56,479 nt of DNA. Source: SYAN01 sp964406345 (GTDB lineage Bacteria > Actinomycetota > Actinomycetes > Nanopelagicales > Nanopelagicaceae). Position 1 is the stretch's first letter; every line of letters starts with the position of its first letter. Positions 17,515-26,530 of the stretch are shown piece after piece. A program made the translations under genes and the position numbers. The notes under the pieces were generated by a model. The model was not told the origin of the DNA and ran no database searches. It was given only the letters and a program-made list of their open reading frames with translations. Location of the stretch: the NCBI GenBank assembly GCA_964406345.1, contig CAYORK010000005.1, positions 1 through 56,479 of the forward strand. The letters run 5' to 3'.

Positions 17515-18249
17515 CTACGGTGCTACTCGACCGGATTTCTCGAAGGCTTGATAGGTAAGTGGCATGAGCGTGGCGAAGTGTTCCTCCATCTTCTCCGCCA
17601 CCATCTCTATCTCACGCTGCGGATAGCTCGGGAAGTGTGACCCCTCCCGCGCGGTCCGGAGCGAAAGGAAATTCATCAGTGCTCTCGCATTCATGGTGAC
17701 GTACATAGATGAGTAGAGACCCACCGGAAGCACCGCGCGAGCGACCTCGCGAGCGATGCCAGCCTCGAGCATCTTCTGATAACCCTCGTATGACTTGATG
17801 TAGCTCTCCTTCATCGCCGCGACGAGGACTTCGTACTGTTCGCTCGTCCCGTCGATGAACTCGTATGCACCAGTCTTTCCGATCTGCACGAGCTTTCGCT
17901 CTTTGTTGGGGATGTAGAAGACAGGACGTAGTTCACGATATCGCCCGCTCTCTTCATTATATGAAGCGATGCGATGACGCATGAATTCACGGAAGACGAA
18001 GATCGGCGCCGAGATGAAGAAAGTCATTGAAGTGTGTTCGAAGGGCGAGCCGTGGCGTTCGCGCGCAAGATAGTTGATCAATCCAGCAGAGCGAGCAGGA
18101 TCACTATCGATCTCAGCGAGTGATTTCTCCCCCGCAGTCGAGACTCGAGCAGCCCAGATCACATCTGCATCATTGGCGCTCGCCTTGACCAACTCCACCG
18201 TGACATCGTCGCGAAAGACGATGGTGTGCTCTTCTTTTGTCTCGCTCAC
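17515..18249 (-). CDS. thyX: flavin-dependent thymidylate synthase ThyX
   Basis: 244 residues from the GTG at 18249. It methylates dUMP to dTMP using FAD, NADPH and methylene-tetrahydrofolate. The signature RHR-x7-S is Arg91-His92-Arg93 to Ser101, followed by GRYRELRPVFY. An in-frame TTG at 18315 would add 22 residues but would overlap azlC head to head. The GTG is preferred because the N-terminus then matches Streptomyces ThyX (SET...FR-DVTVELV) and because TATCTT lies 6 nt upstream. thyX next to dapA is conserved in actinobacteria. Confidence 0.95.
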   Translation of the reverse strand: MSETKEEHTIVFRDDVTVELVKASANDADVIWAARVSTAGEKSLAEIDSDPARSAGLINYLARERHGSPFEHTSMTFFISAPIFVFREFMRHRIASYNEESGRYRELRPVFYIPNKERKLVQIGKTGAYEFIDGTSEQYEVLVAAMKESYIKSYEGYQKMLEAGIAREVARAVLPVGLYSSMYVTMNARALMNFLSLRTAREGSHFPSYPQREIEMVAEKMEEHFATLMPLTYQAFEKSGRVAP

Positions 18250-18255
18250 GGCGTG

Positions 18256-18284
18256 AAGATACCCAAGAGAGTCTCCGCTCTCAG
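18256..18284 (-). promoter_or_regulatory. leaderless promoter of thyX
   Basis: -10 TATCTT (18256-18261), 17-bp spacer, -35 CTGAGA (18279-18284; four of six matches to TTGACA). Transcription would start at about the GTG itself. It shares a 55-bp divergent region with the azlC promoter. Confidence 0.5.
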
Positions 18285-18292
18285 CGATAGGG

Positions 18293-18298
18293 CAGAAT
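18293..18298 (+). promoter_or_regulatory. -10 box of a leaderless promoter for azlC
   Basis: CAGAAT ends 6 nt before GTG 18305. The -35 is not recognisable. Confidence 0.35.
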
Positions 18299-18304
18299 CT
18301 CCGC

Positions 18305-18958
18305 GTGTCCTCCAAGGTCTTTCGCGCTTCGATGGCGGTCGCAATTCCAGTGGGCCTCTATGGTGCGGCTTTCGGCGCCGCCTCAATCAGCGCAGGTCTT
18401 GATCTCCTTCAGACCATCGCCCTCTCCGCGATCCTCTTCTCTGGCGCATCGCAGTTTGCCATCGTCGGAGTGATCGGTAGCGGTGGCGGAGCGATTGCTG
18501 CCATCCTTGCAAGCGCACTACTTGGCATCCGAAATGGTTTCTATGCGCTTCGGATGGCTCCGCTCCTTGATGTGTCCGGCTTCCGACGATTGATCGCAGC
18601 GCATGTCACAATCGATGAGGCGACCGCTGTAGCACTCGCCCAAGATCAAAGTGATCGCGACTCAGTACGAAGAGGTTTCTGGTTTACCGGCATAGGCGTC
18701 TTCGTATTCTGGAATCTCTTCACGATCGTCGGTGCTCTCAGCGCCTCGACATTGGAGGATCCTGCGAAGTGGGGTCTCGATAGCGCAGTCCCCGCCGCAT
18801 TCCTTGCTCTTCTCTGGCCTCAGCTCACAGATAGGCGCCTTCGAGTCATCGCTCTCCTTGCTATGGCGATGGCGTTAGCGCTCTCACCAGTACTCACTCC
18901 CGGGCTTCCGATCATCTCAGTCGTCCTCATCGCACTCATCGCGGGGTGGCGAAGATGA
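18305..18958 (+). CDS. azlC: AzlC-type branched-chain amino acid exporter subunit
   Basis: 217 residues, strongly hydrophobic, matching the large AzlC/YgaZ subunit that forms a branched-chain amino acid exporter with AzlD. Family landmarks are GAAFGAASI near the N-terminus and the SGASQFAIVG segment. The GTG at 18305 is supported by CAGAAT 6 nt upstream; a later ATG at 18332 is possible. It overlaps azlD by 4 nt. This plus-strand pair interrupts the minus-strand dapB-thyX order usual in actinobacteria, so it is probably an insertion. Confidence 0.88.
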   Translation: MSSKVFRASMAVAIPVGLYGAAFGAASISAGLDLLQTIALSAILFSGASQFAIVGVIGSGGGAIAAILASALLGIRNGFYALRMAPLLDVSGFRRLIAAHVTIDEATAVALAQDQSDRDSVRRGFWFTGIGVFVFWNLFTIVGALSASTLEDPAKWGLDSAVPAAFLALLWPQLTDRRLRVIALLAMAMALALSPVLTPGLPIISVVLIALIAGWRR

Positions 18959-19269
18959 GCGATCAGGCGATCTGGTTGACCATCTTCGTGGCAGTGATCG
19001 TGATGTTGGCCATGCGCATCTTCGGCTATCTCCTCCCTGCCCATCTCGTAAACAAGGAAGGCGTTCTTCGGATTACCGCCCTGATTCCGATAGTGCTCTT
19101 GGCTGCCTTGATTGCGGTCCAGACGATGACGAGCGATGGCGCACTGGTGATCGATCATCGATTTGCCGGCCTCATTGCCGGAGCGGTAGCTCTCTACTTC
19201 AAACGTAGTTTCTTGACTGTGATGATCCTTGCTGGAGCGACGGGATCACTCTTCTATCACTTGATGTGA
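18955..19269 (+). CDS. azlD: AzlD-type branched-chain amino acid exporter subunit
   Basis: 104 residues with three to four hydrophobic segments, the size and pattern of the small AzlD/YgaH subunit. The ATG at 18955 overlaps the azlC stop as ATGA, so translation is probably coupled and the two proteins made in proportion. A GTG at 18946 is an alternative. The stop lies 10 nt from the convergent dapB stop, leaving no room for a separate terminator. Confidence 0.87.
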   Translation: MSDQAIWLTIFVAVIVMLAMRIFGYLLPAHLVNKEGVLRITALIPIVLLAALIAVQTMTSDGALVIDHRFAGLIAGAVALYFKRSFLTVMILAGATGSLFYHLM

Positions 19270-19279
19270 AAGGGTTGAA

Positions 19280-20017
19280 CTAGAAGAGGATCTTCTCCAG
19301 ACCATAGATGAGACCTTCGTGCTCTCTCACCTTTCGAATTCCAAGAAGAACCCCCGGCATGAAACTCGCACGATCGAGCGAATCATGTCGGATGGTGAGC
19401 GTCTCTCCGGTCGTACCGAAGATCACTTCTTGGTGGGCTAGCAAGCCCTGAGCGCGGATCGAGTGAATCGGCACCCCATCGACGATCGCGCCTCGCGCAC
19501 CAGGAATGGAACTCTCGGTCGCATCTGGCATCGCAGCCATGGCGGCATCCTTGCGAGCCTTACCGATCAGCTCGGCGGTGCGTCTCGCAGTACCACTTGG
19601 TGCATCGACCTTTCGCGGATGATGCAATTCAACTATCTCAGTCGAGTCGAAATAAGGAGCAGCCATCTCAGCGAAATGCATCATCAAGACCGCACCGACA
19701 CCGAAATTCGGTGCGATGAGGACTGAACTCTTCTTGCCCGAGAGAAGGTTCACGATCCGATCCAACTTCTGCTCATCGAATCCTGTCGTTCCTACGACGG
19801 CATGGATCCCTTGAGCGATAAGGAATTCCAGGTTCGCCATGACGGAATCAGGAACTGTGAAGTCGACGACCACATCGACCCTCTTCTCAGCAAGCGTGGT
19901 GAGTGAATCCCCAAGATCGAGTTCAGCGACCAATTCCATGTCCGAAGAAGCACGAACAGCCTTGCAGACCTCACTACCCATGCGACCTTTAGCACCAAGG
20001 ACACCGACACGGATCAT
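19280..20017 (-). CDS. dapB: 4-hydroxy-tetrahydrodipicolinate reductase
   Basis: 245 residues. It reduces the DapA product with NAD(P)H in lysine/diaminopimelate synthesis. The nucleotide-binding loop GAKGRMG is at 8-14, and the catalytic signature ELHHPRKVDAPSGTA carries the conserved histidine pair and lysine. GGGAGG precedes the ATG by 7 nt. It is separated from thyX-dapA by the oppositely oriented azlCD pair. Confidence 0.95.
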   Translation of the reverse strand: MIRVGVLGAKGRMGSEVCKAVRASSDMELVAELDLGDSLTTLAEKRVDVVVDFTVPDSVMANLEFLIAQGIHAVVGTTGFDEQKLDRIVNLLSGKKSSVLIAPNFGVGAVLMMHFAEMAAPYFDSTEIVELHHPRKVDAPSGTARRTAELIGKARKDAAMAAMPDATESSIPGARGAIVDGVPIHSIRAQGLLAHQEVIFGTTGETLTIRHDSLDRASFMPGVLLGIRKVREHEGLIYGLEKILF

Positions 20018-20064
20018 CTCTCGCCCTCCCTGCCCAACTTCTAAGTCCGCTACCGATTCAACGC

Positions 20065-21333
20065 TTAGATGATGCGTTCGAACGCGGTCGCTGACTTGAA
20101 TGGACCAACGATGGCAAGGGTAGGGCTTGCGGCTAGCAACTCGCTAGCGACATCCTGGATCGCAGCGCTATCGACCCGTGCGATCTCAGCAAGGATCTCA
20201 TCGAAGCTCATCACATGTCCGTAGACCAGCTCGCTCTTTCCTATCCTGCTCATCCGAGAACCCGTGTCCTCTTGCGAAAGTACGAGTGAGCCTCGCACAG
20301 CTCCCTTTGCGCGGACTAACTCCTCATCGGTCAGACCGTTTGATGCGACATCAGCGATGATCCCGCGAATCACGGTGATCACTTCCTTGGCGCTCTGCGG
20401 CGCGGTACCGGCATAGAAACCTAAGTGTCCGGTTCCCGAGAATTGTTGTGCGTAGGAATAGACCGAATAGGCAAGACCACGTTTCTCGCGAACCTCTTGG
20501 AAGAGTCGAGATGACATTCCACCCCCGAGGGCAGCAGAGAGCACACCGACAGCGAATCGTCGCGGATCATCCCTATCGACTGCGGGTAGTCCCATGAAGA
20601 GATGGGCTTGTTCGGTCTTTCGCGTAAGTAGTCCTACGCGACCGCCAGTTGGCCTAAAGCTCTCACTCTTTCGTATCTCAGGTGCGCTCGAAACGTCGAG
20701 GAAACCGTCACGAGAGAGCGCCTGCTCGATGAGCGAGACGACTTTGCGATGGCTGAAATTGCCAGCCACTGAGACCACGATCTGGTCTGGGCGGTATCGA
20801 GTCTTGTAATAGTCGAATATCGCATCGCGCTTGATGGACTTGATGGTCTTCTCGTTACCGAGGATCGAACGCGAGAGTGGGTGCTTTCGGTAGAAGTCCT
20901 CTGCGAAGACCTCATGGACCAAGTCGCTTGGATCATCATCGCGCATGGAGATCTCTTCCAAGACGACCTTACGTTCAGCATCGACATCCTCAGCCCTACA
21001 GAGTGAAGAGGTGATCAATTCTGAGATGACATCGACAGCAAGAGGTAGATCGGAGTCGATGACCCGCGCGTAGAAGCAGGTGTATTCCTTTGTGGTGAAG
21101 GCATTCATCTCACCGCCGACAGCTTCGATCTCTGAGGAGATCTCAAGAGCCGAACGTCGCTTAGTTCCCTTGAAGAGCAAGTGCTCGAGGAAATGCGATG
21201 CACCGGCACTTCGCGCATCTTCGTCTCTGGATCCAACATTGACCCAGATACCGAAAGATGCGCTACGTACACCGGGGACCGTCTCAGTGACGATCCGAAG
21301 TCCGCTCGGAAGGACGCTCCTTCGAAGTGACAT
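20065..21333 (-). CDS. M16-family zinc peptidase
   Basis: 422 residues of the pitrilysin/processing-peptidase family. The inverted zinc motif HxxEH is His47-Phe-Leu-Glu-His51, with the further glutamate ligand in ERKVVLEEI about 75 residues later. The second half is the inactive M16 domain with the R-Y motif region (REKRGLAYSVYSY). It begins 20 nt after the pnp stop; pnp followed by an M16 peptidase is the normal actinobacterial order. The physiological substrate is unknown. Confidence 0.92.
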   Translation of the reverse strand: MSLRRSVLPSGLRIVTETVPGVRSASFGIWVNVGSRDEDARSAGASHFLEHLLFKGTKRRSALEISSEIEAVGGEMNAFTTKEYTCFYARVIDSDLPLAVDVISELITSSLCRAEDVDAERKVVLEEISMRDDDPSDLVHEVFAEDFYRKHPLSRSILGNEKTIKSIKRDAIFDYYKTRYRPDQIVVSVAGNFSHRKVVSLIEQALSRDGFLDVSSAPEIRKSESFRPTGGRVGLLTRKTEQAHLFMGLPAVDRDDPRRFAVGVLSAALGGGMSSRLFQEVREKRGLAYSVYSYAQQFSGTGHLGFYAGTAPQSAKEVITVIRGIIADVASNGLTDEELVRAKGAVRGSLVLSQEDTGSRMSRIGKSELVYGHVMSFDEILAEIARVDSAAIQDVASELLAASPTLAIVGPFKSATAFERII

Positions 21334-21353
21334 CAGTGATGCGTTACGAAGGT

Positions 21354-23546
21354 CTACTCAGCTGATTTCTCAGGGAGATTAGCTGGGACGAGCGAGAGCT
21401 TGCCCTTTGGGTCGATCTCTGCGATCTCGACCTCGACCTTGTCGCCGACCTTCATCACTTCTTCGATGTTCTCGATGCGTTTTCCCCCATGCATCTTGCG
21501 AATCTGCGAGACGTGGAGGAGGCCATCCTTACCTGGGACGAGGTTGATGAAGGCACCAAAGGCTGCGAGCTTGACCACGCTACCGTTGTACTTCTCCCCG
21601 ACCTTTGGCACGACTGGATTGGCGATGGCATCGATCATCTTCTTCGCTGCATCTGCCGCTGTTCCATTGGTCGCCCCGATATAGACCGTTCCATCATCTT
21701 CGATGGTGATCTCCGCTCCGGTCTCATCCTGGATCTGGTTGATCATCTTGCCCTTCGGACCGATGATCGCTCCGATCATGTCTTCAGGGACCTTGACCGA
21801 GATGATTCTTGGCGCGAGCGGGTTCATCTCATCTGGGCGATCGATTGCCTCTGCCATCACATCGAGGATGCGAAGTCGAGCCTCTCGAGCCTGTGTGAGT
21901 GCACCAGCAAGGACGCTCGCTGGGATGCCATCGAGCTTTGTGTCGAGCTGAAGTGCAGTGACGAATTCACTTGTTCCGGCAACCTTGAAGTCCATATCAC
22001 CGTAAGCATCTTCGGCACCGAGGATGTCAGTGAGCGCGACATATTCAGTCTTGCCATCGACCACATCTGAGATCAGACCCATCGCGATACCTGCGACAGG
22101 AGCCTTGAGTGGCACACCTGCATTGAGGAGCGAGAGAGTCGATGCACAGACAGAACCCATCGAAGTCGAGCCGTTGGAACCGAGTGCCTCGGATACCTGA
22201 CGGATCGCATATGGGAAATCCTCGCGCTTAGGAAGGACTGGAACGAGAGCACGCTCTGCGAGCGCACCATGTCCGATCTCACGACGCTTCGGCGAACCGA
22301 CACGTCCGGTCTCACCTGTTGAGTAAGGCGGGAAGTTGTAGTTGTGCATGTAGCGCTTCGTTGTCTCCGGAGAGAGCGTGTCAAGCTGCTGCTCCATCTT
22401 GAGCATGTTGAGGGTGGTGACACCAAGGATCTGGGTCTCACCTCGCTCGAAGAGGGCCGATCCGTGTACACGCGGGACAACTTCCACCTCTGCCGAGAGT
22501 GGACGGATGTCCTTGAGTCCACGACCGTCGATACGGACCTTGTCACGCAATACGCGCTGACGCACCAACTTCTTGGTGACGGAACGGATCGCCGCTGAGA
22601 TCTCCTTCTCGCGACCTTCGAAACTTGGTGCAATCTCTTCGGCGACAGAAGCATTGATCGCGTTGAGCTGTTCTTCGCGCTCCTGCTTGCCTGCGATGGT
22701 GAGAGCCTTTGCAAGCTTCTCCTTCGCTGCGCCTTCGACTGCTGCATAGACATCATCTTGGTAATCCAAGAAGACTGGGAACTCTGCCGTTGGCTTCGCC
22801 GCCACCTTTGCCAGCGCAATCTGCGCCTCGCACATGATGCGGACGAACTTCTTCGCTGCATCAAGGCCTTCAGCAACGACCTCTTCGGTCGGAGCGGATT
22901 GTCCGCCCTTGATCAATTCGATGGTGTTATCGGTCGCTTCGGCCTCGACCATCATGATCGCGACATCATCGCCTGCGATGCGTCCTGCGACCACCATGTC
23001 GAAGACGGCTTCCTTGACCTGGTTGTGATCAGGGAATGCCACCCATTGACCCTCGATCAAAGCGACGCGAACGCCACCGACTGGGCCGGAGAATGGCAAA
23101 CCTGCGAGTTGTGTCGACATCGATGCCGCGTTGATAGCGACAACGTCATACATGTGCTCCGGATTGAGCGCCATCACGGTGACGACTACCTGGACTTCGT
23201 TGCGCAATCCCTTGACGAATGAAGGGCGAAGCGGACGGTCGATGAGGCGGCAGGTGAGGATCGCATCCTCGCTTGGCCGTCCCTCACGACGGAAGAAGGA
23301 GCCGGGGATTCTTCCCGCGGCATACATGCGCTCTTCGACATCCACTGTGAGTGGGAAGAAGTCGAATGACTCGCGTGGAGACTTCGATGCTGTCGTCGCC
23401 GAGAGGAGCATGGTGTCCTCATCGAGGTAGACGACGGTGCTTCCTGATGCTTGTGCTGCGAGACGTCCGGTCTCGAACCTGATCTCGCGCTTTCCGAACT
23501 TTCCGTTATCGATTACTGCTACTGATGAATGAACTTCGTTACCCAC
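21354..23546 (-). CDS. pnp: polyribonucleotide nucleotidyltransferase (PNPase)
   Basis: 730 residues. A phosphorolytic 3'-5' exoribonuclease; in actinobacteria the same enzyme also adds tails to RNA. Two RNase PH domains are separated by a helical linker, then a KH domain (VPEDMIGAIIGPKGKMINQI) and an S1 domain (GEKYNGSVVKLAAFGAFINL) follow. The start is a GTG with AAGGAG 8 nt upstream. The 261-nt leader region between rpsO and pnp has hairpins that could serve in autoregulation, as known for E. coli pnp. Confidence 0.96.
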   Translation of the reverse strand: MGNEVHSSVAVIDNGKFGKREIRFETGRLAAQASGSTVVYLDEDTMLLSATTASKSPRESFDFFPLTVDVEERMYAAGRIPGSFFRREGRPSEDAILTCRLIDRPLRPSFVKGLRNEVQVVVTVMALNPEHMYDVVAINAASMSTQLAGLPFSGPVGGVRVALIEGQWVAFPDHNQVKEAVFDMVVAGRIAGDDVAIMMVEAEATDNTIELIKGGQSAPTEEVVAEGLDAAKKFVRIMCEAQIALAKVAAKPTAEFPVFLDYQDDVYAAVEGAAKEKLAKALTIAGKQEREEQLNAINASVAEEIAPSFEGREKEISAAIRSVTKKLVRQRVLRDKVRIDGRGLKDIRPLSAEVEVVPRVHGSALFERGETQILGVTTLNMLKMEQQLDTLSPETTKRYMHNYNFPPYSTGETGRVGSPKRREIGHGALAERALVPVLPKREDFPYAIRQVSEALGSNGSTSMGSVCASTLSLLNAGVPLKAPVAGIAMGLISDVVDGKTEYVALTDILGAEDAYGDMDFKVAGTSEFVTALQLDTKLDGIPASVLAGALTQAREARLRILDVMAEAIDRPDEMNPLAPRIISVKVPEDMIGAIIGPKGKMINQIQDETGAEITIEDDGTVYIGATNGTAADAAKKMIDAIANPVVPKVGEKYNGSVVKLAAFGAFINLVPGKDGLLHVSQIRKMHGGKRIENIEEVMKVGDKVEVEIAEIDPKGKLSLVPANLPEKSAE

Positions 23547-23635
23547 TGATGGGTCTCCTTAATTGATGTTTTCTCTTACAACCCTCTTTGACGCAGGCGA
23601 CATCGGGTCGCTCGCGTACCTTGTCAGGGCGAATC

Positions 23636-23696
23636 GCGCATGAAGTGCGCATTGGAAGATGGATCTTCGATCGAAGCACACGGAATCTTTTCCGTG
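23636..23696. other. structured rpsO-pnp spacer (three short inverted repeats)
   Basis: The 23547-23807 spacer holds no gene. It contains GCGCA/TGCGC around a 5-nt loop (23636-23650), the perfect palindrome CTTCGATCGAAG (23665-23676), and CACGGAA/TTCCGTG with a 4-nt loop (23679-23696). No T-run follows on the minus strand, so these are more likely leader or processing structures than a terminator. Confidence 0.4.
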
Positions 23697-23807
23697 GACC
23701 ACTACCGAGGACCAATGTTCCTGGCCTTCGTGCTCAAGACGCCACCGACCAATCAGGTCTTTGGTAGTTACTTGATATTCAGTTGATATTGAGTTGTGTG
23801 TCGCGCC

Positions 23808-24077
23808 TTAGCGACGGATACCCAACTTGTCGATGATCGCTCGGTAGCGATCGATATCGACCTTCGCTAGGTACTGGAGGATGCGGCGGCGACGTCCGAC
23901 GAGTAGGAGGAGACCACGACGATTGTGGTGGTCATTCTTGTTCGTCTTCAAGTGCTCGGTGATCTGATCGATCCTCTTAGAGAGGAGCGCGATCTGCGCC
24001 TCCGGGCTTCCGGTATCCGATGCTGAAGCACCGTACTTCGAGATGAGTTCTTGCTTCTCTGTTGCGGTCAAGGCCAT
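23808..24077 (-). CDS. rpsO: 30S ribosomal protein S15
   Basis: 89 residues, the exact family length. The conserved GSPEAQIALLSKRI and the HHNRRGLLLLVGRRRRIL-type RNA-binding helices are present. S15 binds 16S rRNA early in assembly of the platform. AAGGAG precedes the ATG by 6 nt. The 193 nt upstream, to ribF, hold no other gene and presumably the rpsO promoter, which I could not place with confidence. Confidence 0.97.
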   Translation of the reverse strand: MALTATEKQELISKYGASASDTGSPEAQIALLSKRIDQITEHLKTNKNDHHNRRGLLLLVGRRRRILQYLAKVDIDRYRAIIDKLGIRR

Positions 24078-24270
24078 GACTGACTCCTTCTTACATCGGG
24101 GGGCGAGGGACCTCGGTCTGCATCACGGGGTCACCGGAATTTCTCGCTTTGTCCTCGAAGGATTTCGCTTTCAACAGATTGCGAGCCCCTCGTGAGGACG
24201 CCAAAGGTTACCAGCGGGGTGGCACAGGAGAGAAATCCACTCATTCACACGCTTGAAGCGCTGCGAAGGG

Positions 24271-25185
24271 CTACTCGGTCAGGCGCCGTGCCTCATCGAC
24301 ATCGATACGCATCTGGGTGAGGAGTTGATCGAGTGAGGCGAAGGCAACGGTGTCTCGTAGGCGAAAACCGAACTCGATCCGGGCCATCTCGCCATAGAGA
24401 TCGAGTCCTTCTTGATCGATCGCGTATGCCTCGACCTGAACGCCTCGCTCACCACCTTCCTTCGGAAAGTGTGGGTTACGTCCGACGGAGATCGCAGCCT
24501 GCCATCTGTAAGTGTCGACAGTGAGCCATCCCGCGTAAATGCCATCTCGTGGCACGGTCGCCTTGGCGTCATATCCAAGATTCGCTGTCGGATAGCCGAT
24601 TTCGCGTCCCCGCTTCTCGCCATGAACGACCTCCCCCACCAATTGATGAGGACGGGTCAGGAACTCTGATGCTTGCACCACATGGCCTTCTCGGACAAGT
24701 TGTCGGATTCGAGTCGAAGAGATCACGCCTCCGTCGGCTTCAACAAGTGGAACCTCTTCAGTCTCAAACTCACTTCTCGATCGCAACATGGCGACATCAC
24801 CACGTGCTTTGGCACCAAAACGGAAGTTCTCTCCGACGATGATCTGTGAAGCCCGCAACTCCTTGATCAGCACCTGATCTATGAATTCCTCTGGCGATAG
24901 TTGGGAGAACTCCTCCGTGAACGGAGCGATCGCAACCGAATCGGCGCCGGAGAGTCGCAATTGGAGGACGCGATCAGCGAGTGTCAGCAGATAGCTCGGC
25001 TCCTTATCAGGTGCAAGGAGGGCAGTGGGATGGGGAAAGAAAGTAAGCGCGGTGACATGAGGGTTATGTTGCCGAGCACGCTCGATCAGAAGTTGATGAC
25101 CTTGGTGGACACCATCGAAGATCCCGATAGCAACGGCGGATCCTTCGATCCTCTCATCGCGCCACTGGATATTCACACTGCTCAC
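24271..25185 (-). CDS. ribF: bifunctional riboflavin kinase/FMN adenylyltransferase
   Basis: 304 residues. It phosphorylates riboflavin to FMN and adenylates FMN to FAD. The adenylyltransferase domain shows GIFDGVHQGHQ at 21-31 and FFPHPTAL; the kinase domain has GREIGYPTANLG. It follows truB by 25 nt, as in other actinobacteria. The start is GTG; another GTG three codons on has TAAAGT 7 nt before it, so a slightly shorter leaderless form is possible. Confidence 0.95.
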   Translation of the reverse strand: MSSVNIQWRDERIEGSAVAIGIFDGVHQGHQLLIERARQHNPHVTALTFFPHPTALLAPDKEPSYLLTLADRVLQLRLSGADSVAIAPFTEEFSQLSPEEFIDQVLIKELRASQIIVGENFRFGAKARGDVAMLRSRSEFETEEVPLVEADGGVISSTRIRQLVREGHVVQASEFLTRPHQLVGEVVHGEKRGREIGYPTANLGYDAKATVPRDGIYAGWLTVDTYRWQAAISVGRNPHFPKEGGERGVQVEAYAIDQEGLDLYGEMARIEFGFRLRDTVAFASLDQLLTQMRIDVDEARRLTE

Positions 25186-25210
25186 TTTACGCTCACTTCA
25201 ATTATTGGCT

Positions 25211-26086
25211 TCACTTGTTGGCTTCGATGCGTGACTCGGGTAGGACGACAACTGGTTGCAATCTCTGATCGATGCTCTTGAGGAGCGCGATCACGTCTCC
25301 CGATGGGCCGATTGCTGCGATGACATCTTCGCGGAGGGAGCCTTCGCGATGCAGTCGCGTTGAGTCGAGATCAATGCTTCTTCCGAGTGAGATCTCGCGC
25401 TGCTCGTTCGCATCGACGCTGTAGCTAGCCATCAAACGAGAGAGTGCGTCGGCTGCAGGGAGAAGATTCACTCCATCCAACTCACTGCTCTCTTCTATGG
25501 CGAAAGGCTGGGACTCGATGCGGCGTAAGGCGATCAAGTGTCCGCCCACGTCTCGAGCGATGGCCCGGATATACGTCCCAGGCGAACAGGTCACATCGAT
25601 ATCGATCTCATCTTCCCGTCGCTCCACGATCTCGAGTTGGAAGATCTCTACCGTTCTAGCCTTGAGTTCTACCTCTTCACCCTCGCGAACGCGGTCATAG
25701 GAGCGCTTACCATCGACTTTGATTGCAGAGACGCGAGATGGAACTTGCTCGATGACTCCGACCATGCTGCGAAGATTTCGCTCTGCATTTGCCATCATCT
25801 CGTCATCGATGGGGCGCTTCTCAATCACATCACCCATCCGATCATCTGTGACGGTGAGTACACCCATCTTGATCGTGGCGAGATATCGCTTTCGTCCTGC
25901 CATCACATAATCAAGGAGACGAGTCGCCGATTCCACTCCCAAGACCATCAGGCCGGTAGCCATCGGATCAAGGGTTCCGGCATGTCCGATCTTGCGAGTA
26001 CCAAGGACCTTCCGAGCACGCGCGATGAGATCGTGACTGGTGATTCCTTCAGGTTTATCAAGGATGAGAAAGCCAGAATGCGCCAT
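25211..26086 (-). CDS. truB: tRNA pseudouridine(55) synthase
   Basis: 291 residues. It makes pseudouridine 55 in the T-loop of tRNAs. The catalytic aspartate is Asp40 in HAGTLDPMATG, preceded by the KPEGITSHD motif at 11-19. The C-terminal part resembles the shortened actinobacterial PUA region. It lies 21 nt after rbfA within the nusA-infB-rbfA-truB-ribF cluster. Confidence 0.95.
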   Translation of the reverse strand: MAHSGFLILDKPEGITSHDLIARARKVLGTRKIGHAGTLDPMATGLMVLGVESATRLLDYVMAGRKRYLATIKMGVLTVTDDRMGDVIEKRPIDDEMMANAERNLRSMVGVIEQVPSRVSAIKVDGKRSYDRVREGEEVELKARTVEIFQLEIVERREDEIDIDVTCSPGTYIRAIARDVGGHLIALRRIESQPFAIEESSELDGVNLLPAADALSRLMASYSVDANEQREISLGRSIDLDSTRLHREGSLREDVIAAIGPSGDVIALLKSIDQRLQPVVVLPESRIEANK

Positions 26087-26107
26087 CAGTCGCTCTCTAC
26101 CGAATGC

Positions 26108-26527
26108 TTATCGATGGTGCTTGTAGGGATCAGCTTCACCGGCAGGCTTCGCGCCCTCCCGAATCTTCGCAACCTCTGCATCGTGACGCTTCACTTCATC
26201 GAGCAAGGTCTCGAAGTTCGATGCGCTCTCGCCGAGAGCATCCTCAAAGAAGGTGATCGTTGGAGTAAGTCGCGTACCGAGAGCATGTCCGACTTCTGAA
26301 CGGAGCAAGCCAGTCGCGCTCTTGAGTGCAGCGGCAGTGGCATTCCGCTCTTCGTCGCTACCGAGGACGGTGTAGAAGATCGAGGCGGTCTGAAGGTCAC
26401 CAGTGACGCGAACATCGGTAATGGTCACGAATCCAAGACGTGGATCCTTCACCTTGCTTTCGAGAGCTGAGGCGACGACTTCCTTGATTCGATCAGCGAC
26501 GCGACGGGTGCGATGTGAGTTTCCCAT
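26108..26527 (-). CDS. rbfA: 30S ribosome-binding factor A
   Basis: 139 residues with the single KH-like fold of RbfA: the RVADRIKEVVA start, VTITDVRVTGDLQ and the tail with TPTITFFED. RbfA assists late 16S maturation and cold adaptation. It follows infB after 3 nt, with an AGGAG that overlaps the infB stop region, so the two are probably translationally coupled. Confidence 0.94.
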   Translation of the reverse strand: MGNSHRTRRVADRIKEVVASALESKVKDPRLGFVTITDVRVTGDLQTASIFYTVLGSDEERNATAAALKSATGLLRSEVGHALGTRLTPTITFFEDALGESASNFETLLDEVKRHDAEVAKIREGAKPAGEADPYKHHR

Positions 26528-26530
26528 CTC

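Noticed and set aside
22073..22876. 267-residue frame within pnp on the same strand
   Set aside because: Out-of-frame Ser/Arg-rich shadow of a clear PNPase gene.
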